Positions 1 to 12,700 of a stretch of 64,000 bases of DNA are shown here, piece by piece. The stretch comes from Gymnorhina tibicen (lineage: Eukaryota > Chordata > Aves > Passeriformes > Artamidae). How positions within the stretch are numbered: the stretch's first letter is position 1; every line of letters starts with the position of its first letter. Location: the NCBI GenBank assembly GCA_013399875.1, contig VXAZ01005692.1, positions 374,336 through 438,335 of the forward strand, written 5' to 3'. Position numbers and translations under genes: made by a program. The notes under the pieces were generated by a model. The model made no database searches. It saw only the letters and a list, made by a program, of their open reading frames with translations, and was not told where the DNA came from.

Positions 1-1647
1 GTACTGTTACAGGATGATCTGGGGATGTGGGTCAGCAGATGTTGTCTTGGTGTAATTCTGTATTTAAGGTTTATATGCCAGTTGGAAGCATGGGCGTGTT
101 TTGCTGGTTTGTTCAGCAAATATTTTCAGTTAATCTTCTGTGGCGAACAAAATCCTGTCATGTGCATCTCACTGAATGTAGCCTGTCGGTTTCCGGGGGT
201 GCTCTGGTGGGCGCTATGACCTTCTGAAACCGACTCTAGCAGAAAGTCGCTCGGCAGCCACTGCATTCACACAGACACATGCACACACCGGAGAGCTTCT
301 TCGACAGAAGGGTCCTTGTGTGGAATTCCACGGCAGAGCTTTATTTCAGCCCGGCACGTGAAGGGGACCAGGGACCAGGGACCAAAGACATCGAGGGCTA
401 GAGGGTCCAAGGTTATATATGGGGGCGGGGAAAAGCATCAGGGACCAATGGTCTGAGGGCTGGGGGGTGGGACATAGGCAGGGCCTTGACACATAAGGGA
501 AAAAGGGGCAGGAAAATCAACGGGCCAGTCAGGGAAACAGAACTGGGGTACAGTTACATGGTAGAACAAAGCATCCTGGGAGGCCTCACCATAACCTGGG
601 GAGATTTCTCGGAGTCTGTCCCTTTACGGGACTCTCTCATTCCCTGATTGGGATGTTCACTGGCTCCCACAGTAACCCAGGGAAAATTCAGTCAAATTCT
701 GCAGGAGGTGGAATCAGCATGCTGAGGAATCTGCTCTGGCAGGAGGGTTGTTGCTTCCAGAGGATTCAGATGGAAGCTTCAGTGTATTATGAGGCTGCTG
801 TAGTGGCTTATTATAGAAAAAATATTTATTTCCTTGAAATGATTGTTGAATTGGTACAAGCTCATTGCAGGATTACAGTCCTGGAAATCCCACAATTTGA
901 GCCAGCTGTTGCAAATCTCTCTATCAGAAAACATAGGAACTGACCTATTGTTGTCCTTGGGACAAGCTTTCCCACAACTTCTTATTTCCCATCACTGGAA
1001 TGTCACAACACTCGAAGAAGATGTCCTGTGGATGCTAAATAAATTGACATTGTAAAATGAGGGTGAAAAGGATTATTGCAACTAATGTATTTGGAGAAAA
1101 GATAAACTGAACTGGTTATCAGGACTAAGGATGTTATCTGATCTAATAACAAAAGGCTTGCAGTGTGGCATGGTTGGGAGAGACAGCTTAGGAGACTGGG
1201 ACAGTGGGTGCTATCATTAGCTCTGGAAGTGTGGGGTTTCCTGTATTTGTGAGAAGGTTAAGTACTATGAGGTTGGCTAAGTGAAGGAATGGAGGGAAAA
1301 AGCATTGTAGGTAACCAAATGGTATGTCGTTAAATGTGGTGAATTACTGGAATGTGATCAGAATAAAAGTAATGGTGTACTTCAGACTTCAAAACTAGAC
1401 TGAAATTGGAGAGCCTTGTTGCACAAAACTGTCCTGCATTTGGCAAGGCATGGAGTACTGGTTTAAGGAATTAAAACACGGTGGGCTTTTTGTTCTATCC
1501 AGCGCCCCAGACTGCTGGCACCAAAAGATCACTGAATGCCAGCATTCTTTGTTGCTGTTGTTGTTAATGATGGTTTTCTAAGAGTCTGACAGTCACTTTA
1601 TAATGAATGGGAATGTCTAAACTCTTGTTTGTGTTTCGATTCTTCAG
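1..1647 (+). other. STX12: STX12 intron, 3' part (no exon seen)
   Basis: This is the downstream end of the STX12 intron that precedes the first exon in the window. It contains a reverse-oriented LTR-like element at about 173-659. The rest looks like ordinary unique intron sequence, with a pyrimidine tract and CAG acceptor just before 1648. The short open frames here match no family I recognise and I treat them as noise. Confidence 0.75.
173..659 (-). mobile_element. Solo endogenous retrovirus LTR (reverse orientation)
   Basis: On the minus strand the segment has the order of a retroviral LTR. A CCAAT box lies near 445-450, a TATA-like run near 412-420, and an AATAAA signal near 340-346, followed by a U5-like tail. 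Its ends are imperfect inverted repeats (TGAATGT on the left, ATGTTCA on the right). The hexamer TCACTG occurs at both edges (169-174 and 657-662) and may be the target-site duplication, in which case the exact LTR is 175-656. No internal retroviral coding sequence adjoins it, so it is a solo LTR. The family is not identified. Confidence 0.6.
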
Positions 1648-4600
1648 CGCCAACAGAGGCTTCAGAAAGAACGATTAATGAATGACTTCTCCACAGCCTT
1701 AAATAATTTCCAGGCAGTACAGAGGCGAGTGTCAGAGAAGGAAAAAGAGACCGTAGCAAGGGCGAGAGCTGGCTCCCGTATCTCCGTAAGTATATATGCG
1801 AATTTTGGAGTGATACAGTGAACTACGAGTCTTCTGAGAGATCTTGTACTTGGCCTTCCAACCTCATACCTGTCTACTGACAGCTTACTGAGTGCAGCTG
1901 AGGCCTTGGTGCAGTAGTTTTGCCATTCCAGGTGTTGGAAGTAATCTCTCATTTCAGTGTACTCCAGTGTCAGTGTAGAAGAGGGAAGGAATCCTGGTAG
2001 TTGCAAATGTTGCAGGAGATGAGATGGGGAGTCAAAGTATAGTGAATAGCAAAGTATTGCAGGCTGCTCTTCACTTGATGTCAGCCCTATGCTATATAAT
2101 TTAAGAGTTCAGATGGAAGCTTACCACACCTTAAATTACACTCACACTGTGTTGCTTTATATTTCTATAGCTTCTGTCCTGCTAATATCACCAGTGTATG
2201 TTCACTGTTACTTTTTGACAAACCCCTGTGGCTACTAAGAATTCATAATAAAATGGCCAGTGAATGCATTTCTCTCCTTTTGCCTCAGGGCTTTCTGCTA
2301 GCTCTGCATTCTTAATTTCTGCAAGGGAACACATTTATCCATTGGATTATGCTCTAAAATTTTTGCTTCATGTTGGGAAAGGAGGTTACAAACATTGACA
2401 GCTGATCCAAAAACATAGATTGGCTGCTTTTGATCATTCAGTTGCCTCTGATTTGCAGAGACAATCTGAATCTAAAAATTAAATCTAAAGATGAAGCTAA
2501 AACTAATCTTACATAACCTGAGTTAAATCTGAAAGCTGCAGTGACAGTGGCATTCTCCAAGAATTCTCTGGACACTATGTGCCTTGGTCTTCAAGATACT
2601 GCTGGTGATTTTGTGCGTGGTCCTGGTAGTCTGTGAAAGTAGTGACTCATTTATCTCTTCCAGGCTGATGAGCGGTTCAGAGAAGAACAGCTTGTTTCAT
2701 TTGATAGGTAATAACTTCTTGTACTCTTAAGGTTTTCATTACATATAAGAAAAGTTTTTATGGTATGATATGTTACTGTAACTCAGGCCAGGCTCTGCTG
2801 GCTGAATGCAAAGCAAGAAGAGTTGAAAAGCAATTATTACAGCACATGCAATATACTATGTAAAAAACTGCATATGACAGTATTTTATCCTCCTTAAGTA
2901 TAGATTATGTGATTACTACTCTGAGGGGTATAGTAGTGTACTTAGGATGTGGCAGCTGGAGCTCCTGGTGTTGTGGCCTGTAAACACAAGATTATCAGAC
3001 AGGATTTCACTCACTGTGACTCTTTCCACAGAGAGCTGCATATTTATATCATGGGTTTGGATGTTCTCTAGCAGCCCAGTTGGACCTACAGCAGAATAGC
3101 AGATGAGGCTGCCTAAAACTCAGAAGTCCTGGACACTGTGCACTGACAAACTAATCCTAGAATGTGCACAACAAGACAGCATTACTGTCACCTGTCAGAC
3201 AGTTGTACTGCTTCTGCAGTAACAGTGTGCCTGTGTGGTAGATGGCTTTGTAAAATGTTACATCAACTCTACAGTGTAGTAAAGAGAGCCTGAGCCTCTC
3301 CAGAAGTATCTGTGGTTAATGTGTCAACTGGGCTGAAATCTGTTGGCCCTGTCTGTATAAATCCTTTCACTTTCTGAATCAAGAGACCTTGGTTACCTGT
3401 CTCATCCTCCCTCTGCAAACTGCCCTTCGTCTGCTCAGCTGCTTGGTGTGTGTCCATTCATTAGCCCTGCACTTTCACTCTGAGCAGGAGTGAAACCCCA
3501 GGTGTTCAGTTATGCAGGTGCTGGGATGGGTTTGAAGACCTTGCACACTAAAGCAGTAGGACCTGGAGGCTCTTAGCGCAGTGAGAGATGATGGCACACA
3601 GCAGCTATTCCACATTCAAAGCTGTTCTTGTGTGCTATGTGTCAGAAACTTCTGCTTTTTTGATCTGCAAACCCTATGGTCATCTTCAGAGCTGAATTAC
3701 TGGAATGGTCAGCTGTGTCTGAGCTACTCATGTAGTTTATTTTCATTTCTTTAGGCACTTTTAAGACTTTAAAACTTACTATTTAGTGTTGTACTGAACA
3801 CTGGACTGGTACAATGCTTTCTGGCACACTTCTCTGTTGAGAAGATGGAGATGTTGCCCTTGAAGAACTTTTTAAGCTGAACATAGAGATGGCCTTGTAT
3901 TATAGGTGCTGGCTCCACTCTAATTGGTGTAACTTCTGCAGCAGTTGTGAAGAACCAGCTCATCAGGAGAGAGGTAGACTGGGATGCAGAGTTACTTGAG
4001 TTTTAATATCTCTTTTGGTGTGTAATTTAATTCAAAGTTCTTACTAGACTAATGAATTAAAATACTAAAACACTGTAGTCTTATCTCCAAATGCCAGACA
4101 GGCAAGAATCTTTGAATCTGGATGTTTGTCAGGTGTTCTTCTGTTCTGTTAATGTGCTTGCAGGCTGCTTTCTATCAGAACTTACACTGATTTCTCCCTT
4201 TTGGAGTGATCGTAAGAAGCAAGGAAGGTACAAGTATTTCTTTAAAAAAGCAGAACTGAAATAAGCAGGTTTCTTCTGTAATGCTGTAGATAACTGTTAC
4301 ATTCTGGAACAGAGTGTTCCTATGCGTGTAACTGTTTTCCAGTTTCTTCACGCTGCCTGATCTATCCCTTTTTTCAATTGTTCCAATTTGTGACTGTTGT
4401 CACAAATCGGTCCTGTCCTTGTACACAGTGACAGGGCCAAGAACCTGGGTGTTGTTCTGTAGGAAACTCTTCAAACTTAACTCATTTTGCCATAAAACGC
4501 AGCATGGAAGTACCTATAGTCAGAGAGAGACTGACTTTCCCTCTCTTTCTAGTGGTGAAGATTGGAATCAGATGCAGTCTCAGGAAGAAGATGTGACAAT

Positions 4601-6917
4601 AACTGAACAGGACCTTGAACTCATTAAAGAAAGAGAAACCGCAATCAGGCAATTAGAGGTGACCAGTCGATCCTGCACAATTAACAGTATTGGGAGATAA
4701 ATCAAAGTAGTTGTGCAGTGCTAATTAATGGGATGGGCTGAGGAGATCTGATGGTGGAGGAATAGAGTTCCTCGTAGAGAGGATTGATGCCAAGATAATC
4801 TCCCTGCTCCTGTTGAAGGAGGTATATTTTCCCTCAGTGTTGACTGGTGATCCTTCAGAGAGGGCAGGAGCAATTCATGTTACAACATTCATACTGTGCT
4901 AATTGCTGGTGTGATGAAACAAATATTCAGTAGCAGGAGTGTTGTAGGCTCCCGTGTTAATCCCGAGTTGCACAGTTGGTAACATCAAGTCACCTCAGTC
5001 AGTGAATGCTGGTGTCTATTCTGACCCTTTGAGTGATGGTCAGAAGAGGTACTAAGAGTGAGGATTAGAAAAAATTGTACCCAGTGTTTGTAACTTGTAA
5101 CTTGTTATACTGTTGTCTTCAGGCAGACATTTTGGATGTCAATCAGATATTTAAGGACTTAGCCATGATGATTCATGACCAAGGAGATATGATTGGTAAG
5201 TGCATTTGGATAATAAGGAGTTTTTTCTTGGTTCAGTTACCTGTTTTGCCTACATGGATTAAAATTTTCAGTATTTTGCATTAAAAGTACTGTATTTCTG
5301 GTTATAATTTTTAAATACTGAAGCTCTGAAATATTTTGCAATGACTTCTCCTGTTTTTTCCATAGATAGCATAGAGGCAAATGTGGAAAGTGCAGAAGTC
5401 CATGTGGAAAGAGCCAGTGAGCAGTTACAGAGAGCTGCCTATTATCAGGTAAATTCTATGTGCTTGCTTGATTGCCAGTGTATAGTTGAGCAGTAATGGA
5501 ACAGGCAGAGCAAGACACTGAGGACTGCAGCACACCAGACTAGTTATTAAAACCAGCTCATGCGAGCTGGCATTCACTCAAAATTGGCTGCAAGGAATAT
5601 ATAAAGCACTTGAGTCAAAAACATGGTATTGAAATTCACCTTCTACTTTAGAGTAGATAGAGTCTGGCCCTTCACACTCTGCAAGCCTAAGTGTTTACCT
5701 GTCTTTGTTGTTGTTGTTAGGAGTTAGCAGAAGAAACAAGAACAAATTCTGATGTTGTATCCAACTTGTAAACATATCAGCCAAGACACTGACATGCAGA
5801 AATGTATGCCTAGACTCGGGTAACTTCTGGTGACCAGGATTTGCAACAGTTCTGTCCAGCTGCTGAGTTTCTATCCCATAGTCTGTGCTCCCTGTCCCAT
5901 CAAATCTCTTCCAGTGGCTCTCACTGCTGTATGGTAGCCAGTGTTTTCTGTAGGTTCCTTTCATCATCCTTGACCCCCAGCTTCTGTGAAGGGGTAAGGG
6001 TTCTGCTTTAGTCAGTCCCATTACTGCTGGGACTTCAGGCTTCCACACAAGATGAATACTGGACTCTTCCAAGCTGTTAAGTGGGAGGTACTGGAAGGCA
6101 ATAAAACTCCAAAATAAAACTGCTGTTGAGTGCAAAGGTGGGAAGTTGCCTTTACCATCTGGCAGGATGTAGTAGTATCCTCTCTCTCCATGGCTTCCTT
6201 GCCAAAGTTTTGAGGTATTTATAAATCTAAGTTTGGGAGCTATGGGTCGTGTTTTGCATGTAGTTTTTTTCTGGATGGAGAAGGAAGTGGTTATATATAA
6301 CTACCCTCAAATCCTTAGATGCCACGTTTAAAATGTTTGGTGTATATGGGTGGACAGTAGTTTCCTGTGATGAATGAAGTGAGCAAAGCTGTAAAATCCA
6401 AGTCCAGTAACTGTACATGAAATCATTTAAACTGTAGAAATGCAACACCAAGCCCAAGTGGCCAAGGGGAGATTGTATCAGAGAACTGCTTAGGAGTTTG
6501 ATTAGGATTACCTGAAAAATCCAAATAGCTACAAAGGTTTGGCCTTCTCTGAGACTTGTACTTTCCTTAAGAGAAGCAACACCTGTCACATTTTGACTTA
6601 ACTGCATCTCTTAGACCACTGCCCTCCTAAAATTAAAAACATTCATCTGTAGAATCATGGAATTTGAGGAACACGTAAAAGTGTTCAGAGTACATTGGTT
6701 ACTTCTCTCAAATAACTGTGGGTATCAAGGTCTCTTGTTCACCCAAGTTAGTAACATGAATGGTAGCCTTGCTTTTTCCTCAAGTGTTCCTGGTGTCAGT
6801 GGCTTTTTTTTCTTCTCTTATTAGAAGAAATCCCGTAAGAAGATCTGTATCCTGATTCTTGGCCTTGCTGTGGCCTGTATAATCATAGGACTCCTTATCT
6901 GGCAGACAACAAAATGA
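1648..6917 (+). CDS. STX12: Syntaxin-12 (endosomal Qa-SNARE), C-terminal exons
   Basis: STX12 (syntaxin 13) is a tail-anchored Qa-SNARE that drives fusion and recycling at endosomes. Six coding exons are present: 1648-1785, 2664-2707, 4553-4658, 5123-5195, 5366-5448 and 6825-6917. All have GT-AG borders and consistent phase, and they encode the last 178 residues; the human protein has 276. The first exon ([17 protein letters not shown]) is the end of the N-terminal helical region. The SNARE motif runs from [15 protein letters not shown] through [19 protein letters not shown], whose HDQGD carries the zero-layer glutamine, to [11 protein letters not shown] basic KKSRKK stretch then leads into a single transmembrane helix ([20 protein letters not shown]) and a three-residue tail before TGA. 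Upstream exons lie outside the window. The match to human STX12 is near-exact, so identity is secure; the closest alternatives, STX7 and STX16, differ throughout. Confidence 0.96.
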
Positions 6918-8155
6918 AATCTTCCCGTGGAACCCAGTCTCACTGCTGAGATTTTTTCTCTCAGAGCAAACAGGCTGACTAGTCTCGGAGATGAATTGAC
7001 CACCCTGAGAGTGCACAAGCTGGAACTACTTCTAGTAATAGATATTAGCAACTAATGTGCAGATAACTAGTATTTGGAATTAGCGAACCATGGAGACAGT
7101 ATTTATCAGTTAATATACAAATTATATTGTTTTATGTAACTAAAATCTTGTGGTTTTGCTTTCTGTAATGTGTTATTCCCTGTCCCTGCTGTATGCTGAA
7201 GTGTGATCAATAATTGGAGATGTCTTGTTTTTGACAAGTCGCACAACTTTAACGTTTTGTATGTGTAGGTAACTTTGTTGGACTGGAATGAGAATGACAA
7301 AGACAGCACACCACCAAGTCACATTATGTAAATCCAGCAGTTTCTAAAGTCTCCAGTATCTGCCCCATGGTTTTATTGTCTCCAAGTGGCTGTGGTTCTA
7401 GATTCTCTTGAAGAAAAGGATGTTGTTACAGATTTGAGAGGCAAGGAGGGTATGCGTGGATGATAATGTGAAGCTCTACATGCTGGTCAGTTTAGCCTTG
7501 AGACTCATAACTGTGTTAATTTTTTTGGGTGTGGTGGGGGTTGTTTTTTCACAAAATGCATCATTTGAGGAGAGAATGTTCTTTGACCTAGAATCTAACA
7601 GTGCAACCTCCTTAGACAAATTAGCTGGTCGCTTACTAGTGGACAAAGAAATCTCTTCCAATGCTCAAGCACTAAGTATAAAAAGTTTAGCTGCTCACTC
7701 CCAATTGTTTTTAGAAGCTTCCAGGGAGAAAAACACTTAAAAATGAGGAAGTGGGCACATAAGTTTACAAGCTAGCAAGATTAGTGAAGAGTGTTAGCAG
7801 AAATCTTGCTTGTGAAGAAATGCTCTTGAAGCTCACTTGTAGTGTTCTACTAAGTATTATGTGTGGCTTGTGAACATTTGGTATTTTCAATTCTTTATGA
7901 AACAGAAAGTGCAGAAACTGGCTGAGTGAAGTGCTAGGATTTTCAGACTGAGGATGTGTGTGCAAATGAAAAAGATTGCTGGTTCCAGCTCATAGGGTTG
8001 GGCAGAACAAGCAGCCACTCCCCACTTCGATGTAGCTCTGAACTGACATGCACTGAGGGAACAGTAATCTGTCCAAAGCCCAAGGGGGGTGGTAAATGCA
8101 GCATATTGACCCATTTTGTATTTAATCCTTAATCCTTATTCCATGTCTCGTCTAT

Positions 8156-8161
8156 AATAAA
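8156..8161 (+). terminator. STX12: Polyadenylation signal AATAAA (STX12, proximal)
   Basis: A canonical AATAAA about 1.24 kb after the STX12 stop codon. Confidence 0.6.
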
Positions 8162-8246
8162 GTAAATGTGAAAGCTGGGAAGGGAGTGTTCTCCCAATTG
8201 CACAGTGGTTTGCACTATTGCGCCATCATTCCATCTAATAATCATC

Positions 8247-8252
8247 AATAAA
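8247..8252 (+). terminator. STX12: Polyadenylation signal AATAAA (STX12, distal)
   Basis: A second canonical AATAAA, 91 bases after the first, followed by T/G-rich sequence. It could be an alternative cleavage signal. Confidence 0.6.
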
Positions 8253-8270
8253 CACTTTAAAAAGCCTCTG

Positions 8271-9265
8271 GCAGAGCTCCTTTCTCTTGCAGTTTAGACA
8301 TTGGCACAGGTGTGTTTGCAGTTCCCTCTCTAAGCAGAGTAGAAGACTTTACATCAGTACAGTAGTGTTTCCTGCAGCTTTAGTTCTGTGGTCCTTGATT
8401 TTTCAGAATGAAACTACCTGAAAACGTGATATTCATTTCACGAGGACATATGCAGTACTTCTGTGCAGAGTCCTGTACAATAGCTGATCCCAGAAAAATG
8501 CATCTCATACCTCAGAGCAGCATTGGGTCAGCTCTGACTATTTGCCTTTTGCTAGAACTTGGAGCCATCGGTGAGCCTGTATAAAATCTGACTTGAAAGC
8601 AAGGGAACTCTGTGTTGTTAATGGTCCTTTTTTAAAGTTTTCCTTGGAAATGGTAGAAGCTATTGATTTGTGCATGCCTGCAGCCAGGCAGAGTCCTTTG
8701 GTTGTCACACTGCCCTATAAGAACAAAAGCACTTAGCTCCTGACCAGGCCTAAAAGGGAGCATTATTTTTAGGCTCCATCCTCTTCTAGCCTGTTTTAGT
8801 CCTCTGGAAACTGGAATTGAGGACACAGATACAGGTTGCTGAGCTCAGGGTTTCTGTAACTGCTTGACTCCTTTCTCCTCTCTGCACAGCATTGATCGTG
8901 GCAGTAGAACTGCTGCAGACGCTATTTTTAATAGTCTTGACTACTGTTCCCGAGCTTGAAAAGTCACCGTCAGAAACTCCCGTGGCTGTTGCTACAGTAT
9001 TGTGGCACGGTGTGCCTGGCTCTCGGATGTGTGTTCTACCGCTCCGGGGGTTGCTGGAAGCATTCTCGGGAGCCTGGCTTGCCGTGAGAGCCAGGGGCAT
9101 GAGCGAGCGTGGCTGTGCCTGCGGCGCTCGGGGTGCGGCTCCGAGCACAGCCCTGGGGCAGCTGCGGCGTCCGAGGTGATATCGGAGGGAGGCGGCTTTT
9201 CGCTAGTACCGGCTCAGCTGTGTGTGCTCGTACCGCAGCCGTGCCCTGGGCTCTGCTCGGCCACA
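8271..9265. other. STX12-PPP1R8 intergenic region
   Basis: About 1 kb between the STX12 3' end and the PPP1R8 CpG island. I see no gene, RNA or recognisable repeat. GC and CpG content rise sharply from about 9000 onward, where the PPP1R8 promoter begins. Confidence 0.6.
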
Positions 9266-9780
9266 GGGGCTGTCCCCAGGTTCCAGGGGCGGCACCGGGG
9301 CTGTCCCCAGGTTCCAGGGGCGGCACCGGGGCTGTCCCCGCGTTACAGAGGTGGGACCGGGGCTGTCCCCAGGTTCCAGGGCTGGGACCGNGGGGGGGTG
9401 CACCACCAGGCCCCGCCCAACCGCGGCGCCGCGCGGGGCACGCTGGGATCGCCGCGCGCCGATCCCCGCCTCCCATGGTGCCCCGCGGTGGCTGAATGGG
9501 GCAGAGGCAAGATGGCGGCGAGCGCGGCCCCGGCGGGCGGCGGGTCCCTGTTCGAGTGCCCAAGCTGGTGAGCGGCGGCGGCCGAGGGGAATGAGGGGTG
9601 CGGGGCTGCGCTCCCCGGGGCCGCAGAGTGCTAGCCAGGCCGACGGGGTCCGGGCCCGGGCGCGGCCCTGCGGGTGCCGCCATCGACAGCGTCGTGGGGG
9701 GGGGGGGGGCCCGGGNTTGGGGGGGGGGGGGACCCGGGCCCTCCCCGGGGTACCGGGGCTATTCCCGAGAGCTCAGACGG
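9000..9780 (+). promoter_or_regulatory. PPP1R8: CpG-island promoter of PPP1R8
   Basis: The segment is very GC- and CpG-rich and surrounds the PPP1R8 start codon at 9512, with no TATA box. The start codon lies inside an AAGATGGCGGC match to the YY1 consensus (about 9510-9520), common at housekeeping-gene starts. It includes a 31-bp minisatellite and two long G runs next to the unresolved bases at 9391 and 9716, so the exact sequence here is less reliable. Confidence 0.75.
9266..9390. repeat. 31-bp GC-rich minisatellite
   Basis: Four tandem units of exactly 31 bases start at 9266, 9297, 9328 and 9359, each opening with GGGGCTGTCCCC. Units 1 and 2 are nearly identical; units 3 and 4 diverge more. 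The array ends in a G run beside an N at 9391, so the copy number may be understated. It lies about 120-250 bp upstream of the PPP1R8 start codon. Confidence 0.9.
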
Positions 9781-12700
9781 AATACATGATGTGGCAGAAA
9801 TTAAATATCCTGCTCCAGGGATGCATCCGGTACGGGAGATCTGTCAGCTTGAAACTAGCCTGGGGTTTTTATTATGTTGAGTTAAGAAGTCAGGGCTGAG
9901 TGAAGTGTTGGAGAAGAAGCATCGCGACCATGCATTTGGCTAGGTTAGAGTCGTGGGAAAGCCCGCATTGGAAGGGATCCCTGAAAATGTCCTGCCTCGG
10001 CCTCCTGCCGGGAGTAGAGCTTTGGATGAGGATATCCTTGTTCGTTTGTTCTGAGTGTTTTGATGCATCACTGAAGAGATCTTGGCTCTGCTGGCTTCTT
10101 TGGGTGCCAGAGCATTGGGATGGCTAGCGTTGTATTTTATATCGCACAGGCACACCACTGCACCTGAGAACTGGAGCAGTTTTGTGGTCCAACCCTGCCT
10201 GTCCCTGCAGAGCCCAGGCTGTCCCTGCACACTCAGCTGTGTTGTGCCTCTCAGCTCTTTGTGATAGTGCTCAGTGCATGAGTGCATTTTAATTTAGACC
10301 TGGTTTATAAGTGCCTGCTTTAGTTAGTAAAGCCATTTAACCCTCTCATGGAAAAGAATTCGTCATTAACGTCATTCATTATTTTAGGGTCTTATTTGTG
10401 CTGAACATACACAGTAATAAACATCTACATGAGACAGGATCGTGTTCCATAAGATGATGACACAATCGACTAGATAAAGCCAAAAATTATTCTGGATATT
10501 CAACTTGAAATTTGAAGTATCATCTATTTTATTTTTTCTTAGTGTTTTTGTACAATAGTGATCACAATATGCGTTATATTCCATGGTAAATTGGAATGAC
10601 TTGTACCTTTAAAAGCTGTAGATGGAGCAGCTGGGGAAGTACAGCTTGTGAAATGCTCAGTCTCAGCGGCTTGCATGCCATTGCAGAAGAATTCATAAAG
10701 AAATCCCATCTGGTGGGGAGAACTGCAACACCTGTAACTGTGAGGGCCTCTTCAGGTACCTGTTTTGTGTCTTTAGCTGCAGCAGGGCAGGGTCTGACAG
10801 AGAGAGTTTCCCTGCCCTGGTTTGGTTCTGAAGCACAATCTGTTGTGCTGGATGAGAAATGAGGTCGGATCTGGGAGATGATCCAAACATAGGAGTAAGG
10901 GAAGCATGTTTGGATGCCAGGTCCTGTTCTGTTCTCACATTTTTAAGATTTTTTTGTAATTCACTTATTGCAACCTGAATGTCCTTTTACAATAATATTC
11001 CAAAATTGTTCTCTGGTACAGCAAAGTTCCTGTCTGGACTCTCTCCTTACACATTGTAAGGAAACTTTTTATTTTCTCTTGGACTCAGTTGTGTGTTTGT
11101 ACATTGTAATGGTTTTAGGGACCAAGTTGGGCAATTTGTGTTTGTACCTGTGAACTAAAGGAGTGCCTGATACAGTTTGATCTTGTCCAATTGGCATGTG
11201 CAGACATGGCAGCTAATACCAGTGAAAGCTTTGTGTTTTTCCTTAATGCTTCTTTTGAAACCCAAAAGCTGTTGTTTCATAAGAGTAAAAATAAAAAAGT
11301 GAAATAGCAGGAAGCCAGTCTGGAGAGCTTCCAGTCACAGTGTTTGTGTTCTGCTGAATAGTGAACCCAAAGTGGGAAGTGTTGGGTGATGCTGGCTGCT
11401 GATAACCATGGCCTCATCCTGTGGAAGTGAGAAGCTCTCCTACCAGGTAGATTTATTTATTTATGGTTATTTTTCTGTTCTGCAAAACAAGTAGAATATA
11501 TTTCACGCTGAAGCTCTGGATGCCTTCTGCTGACATCTACTGAGCTGCAGATTCCAGCTCATGGTTTTAAAGTATTTGTTCCTTTCAGAGTCAACCAAAG
11601 AGTGCACAGGTGTGATGTGAATCAGTGATGGGCCTTTCCCAGGCAGGATTCTCCAGAGTGGAGGTGGTTTGCAGTAGCAGGTGCCAGCAGTGGTGTTATT
11701 CAAAGCTCTGACTTAAGAGGATGTAAAGGGTATCCTGCAGGAAGCCTGGTCTTACACAAGCACCAAAAAGTCTGTACAGGCAGCATTGTAGGGCTTCATT
11801 CCAAGAGCTTTGGGCGAACAAAAGCATGGAGTTGCAGAGAGTTTTCACAGTCAGAAGCAGATTCTTCTGTAGTGAATTATCTTCAGTCTCATCGACCTCT
11901 GTTAAAATCAAAATCACAGTTTTTACCTATTTATTTTCCTGCTTCTAAGGAAGGCTGGCTGGGGCCTGTGAACACCAATCATATGAGAAATACATCTTAG
12001 ATATAATTAAAAGGAGTAGCTTTTTTCCTTGCCTTTAAGTTGTTACCCATGCTTTTGAGGTTTGCCTCTGTCACTGTACCTGTTCTTCCATAACTTGGAT
12101 AGTATTTGAGAAAAGACTTCTGCACTGAAATTCCCGGTTTTCATCAGATTTAAGTTGTGGCTTTGATTTAGTTTTTGTGCTGTTATAGGTTACTTCTTCA
12201 TAATCCATAAAATATTTATTATTTCTTTCCTTGTGTTTCTAGAGCTAAACTTGCTTAAAAAGCTGAAAAACAGTGGTTGCCATCTGAATAGTACTTGCTG
12301 ATGCCAGAACATGTTTATGCATGTACTGTAACTCCTCTGTACATGTTAGCGAAGATTTAGGCTGTGCATTTACAGTTGGAATAAAGATGGTGCCAATACC
12401 TCCTGTAGATTAAAATTTAGCTATACCATGAGATGAGAAAATGTCTTTAGATAACAATTACACGTCTTAGTTTGATTAAGACTTTTGCAAAACTTCTGAG
12501 CTGGCTTTAGGGAGTAAAAGTGATTTTTCTGAGGTACAGGTTATCTGGTGTATAGTTTTGAAGTGACCATCAGATATTTAATGTATACTGCCTGCCTGTC
12601 CTTTTGTCCTAGTGTAACTTGTGTTTGGAATTGTGACTCTTTCTTTACTCTGCCTTGACACACCAGTAGTGGGGATGTCAGGTTTGTCCAGGAATGGACA

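Larger units (their letters stand above)
6918..8270 (+). other. STX12: STX12 3' untranslated region
   Basis: The UTR runs from the TGA to shortly after two canonical AATAAA signals at 8156-8161 and 8247-8252. The 3' boundary is inferred, about 15-20 bases past the second signal. The sequence is AU-rich. It contains a 94-codon open frame at 7456-7740 with a hydrophobic N-terminus, which matches nothing I recognise and is probably not translated. Confidence 0.7.

Noticed and set aside
4419..4700. 93-codon frame starting [10 protein letters not shown].
   Set aside because: It is an intron read-through frame into the STX12 exon at 4553-4658; only the exon part is real coding sequence.
9036..9899. 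Long overlapping open frames on both strands in the PPP1R8 CpG island (up to 225 codons).
   Set aside because: GC-rich sequence with few stop codons and a minisatellite gives repetitive Pro/Gly/Arg peptides. Some frames cross an N, and none resembles a known protein.
10331..10420. Possible SCARNA1-like guide: CCATTTAA matches the expected pairing with U2 snRNA near position 89, with an ACA about 70 bases later.
   Set aside because: The right guide arm pairs only partially and the flanking stems do not form. An 8-base match is expected by chance at about this frequency in a 13-kb intron.
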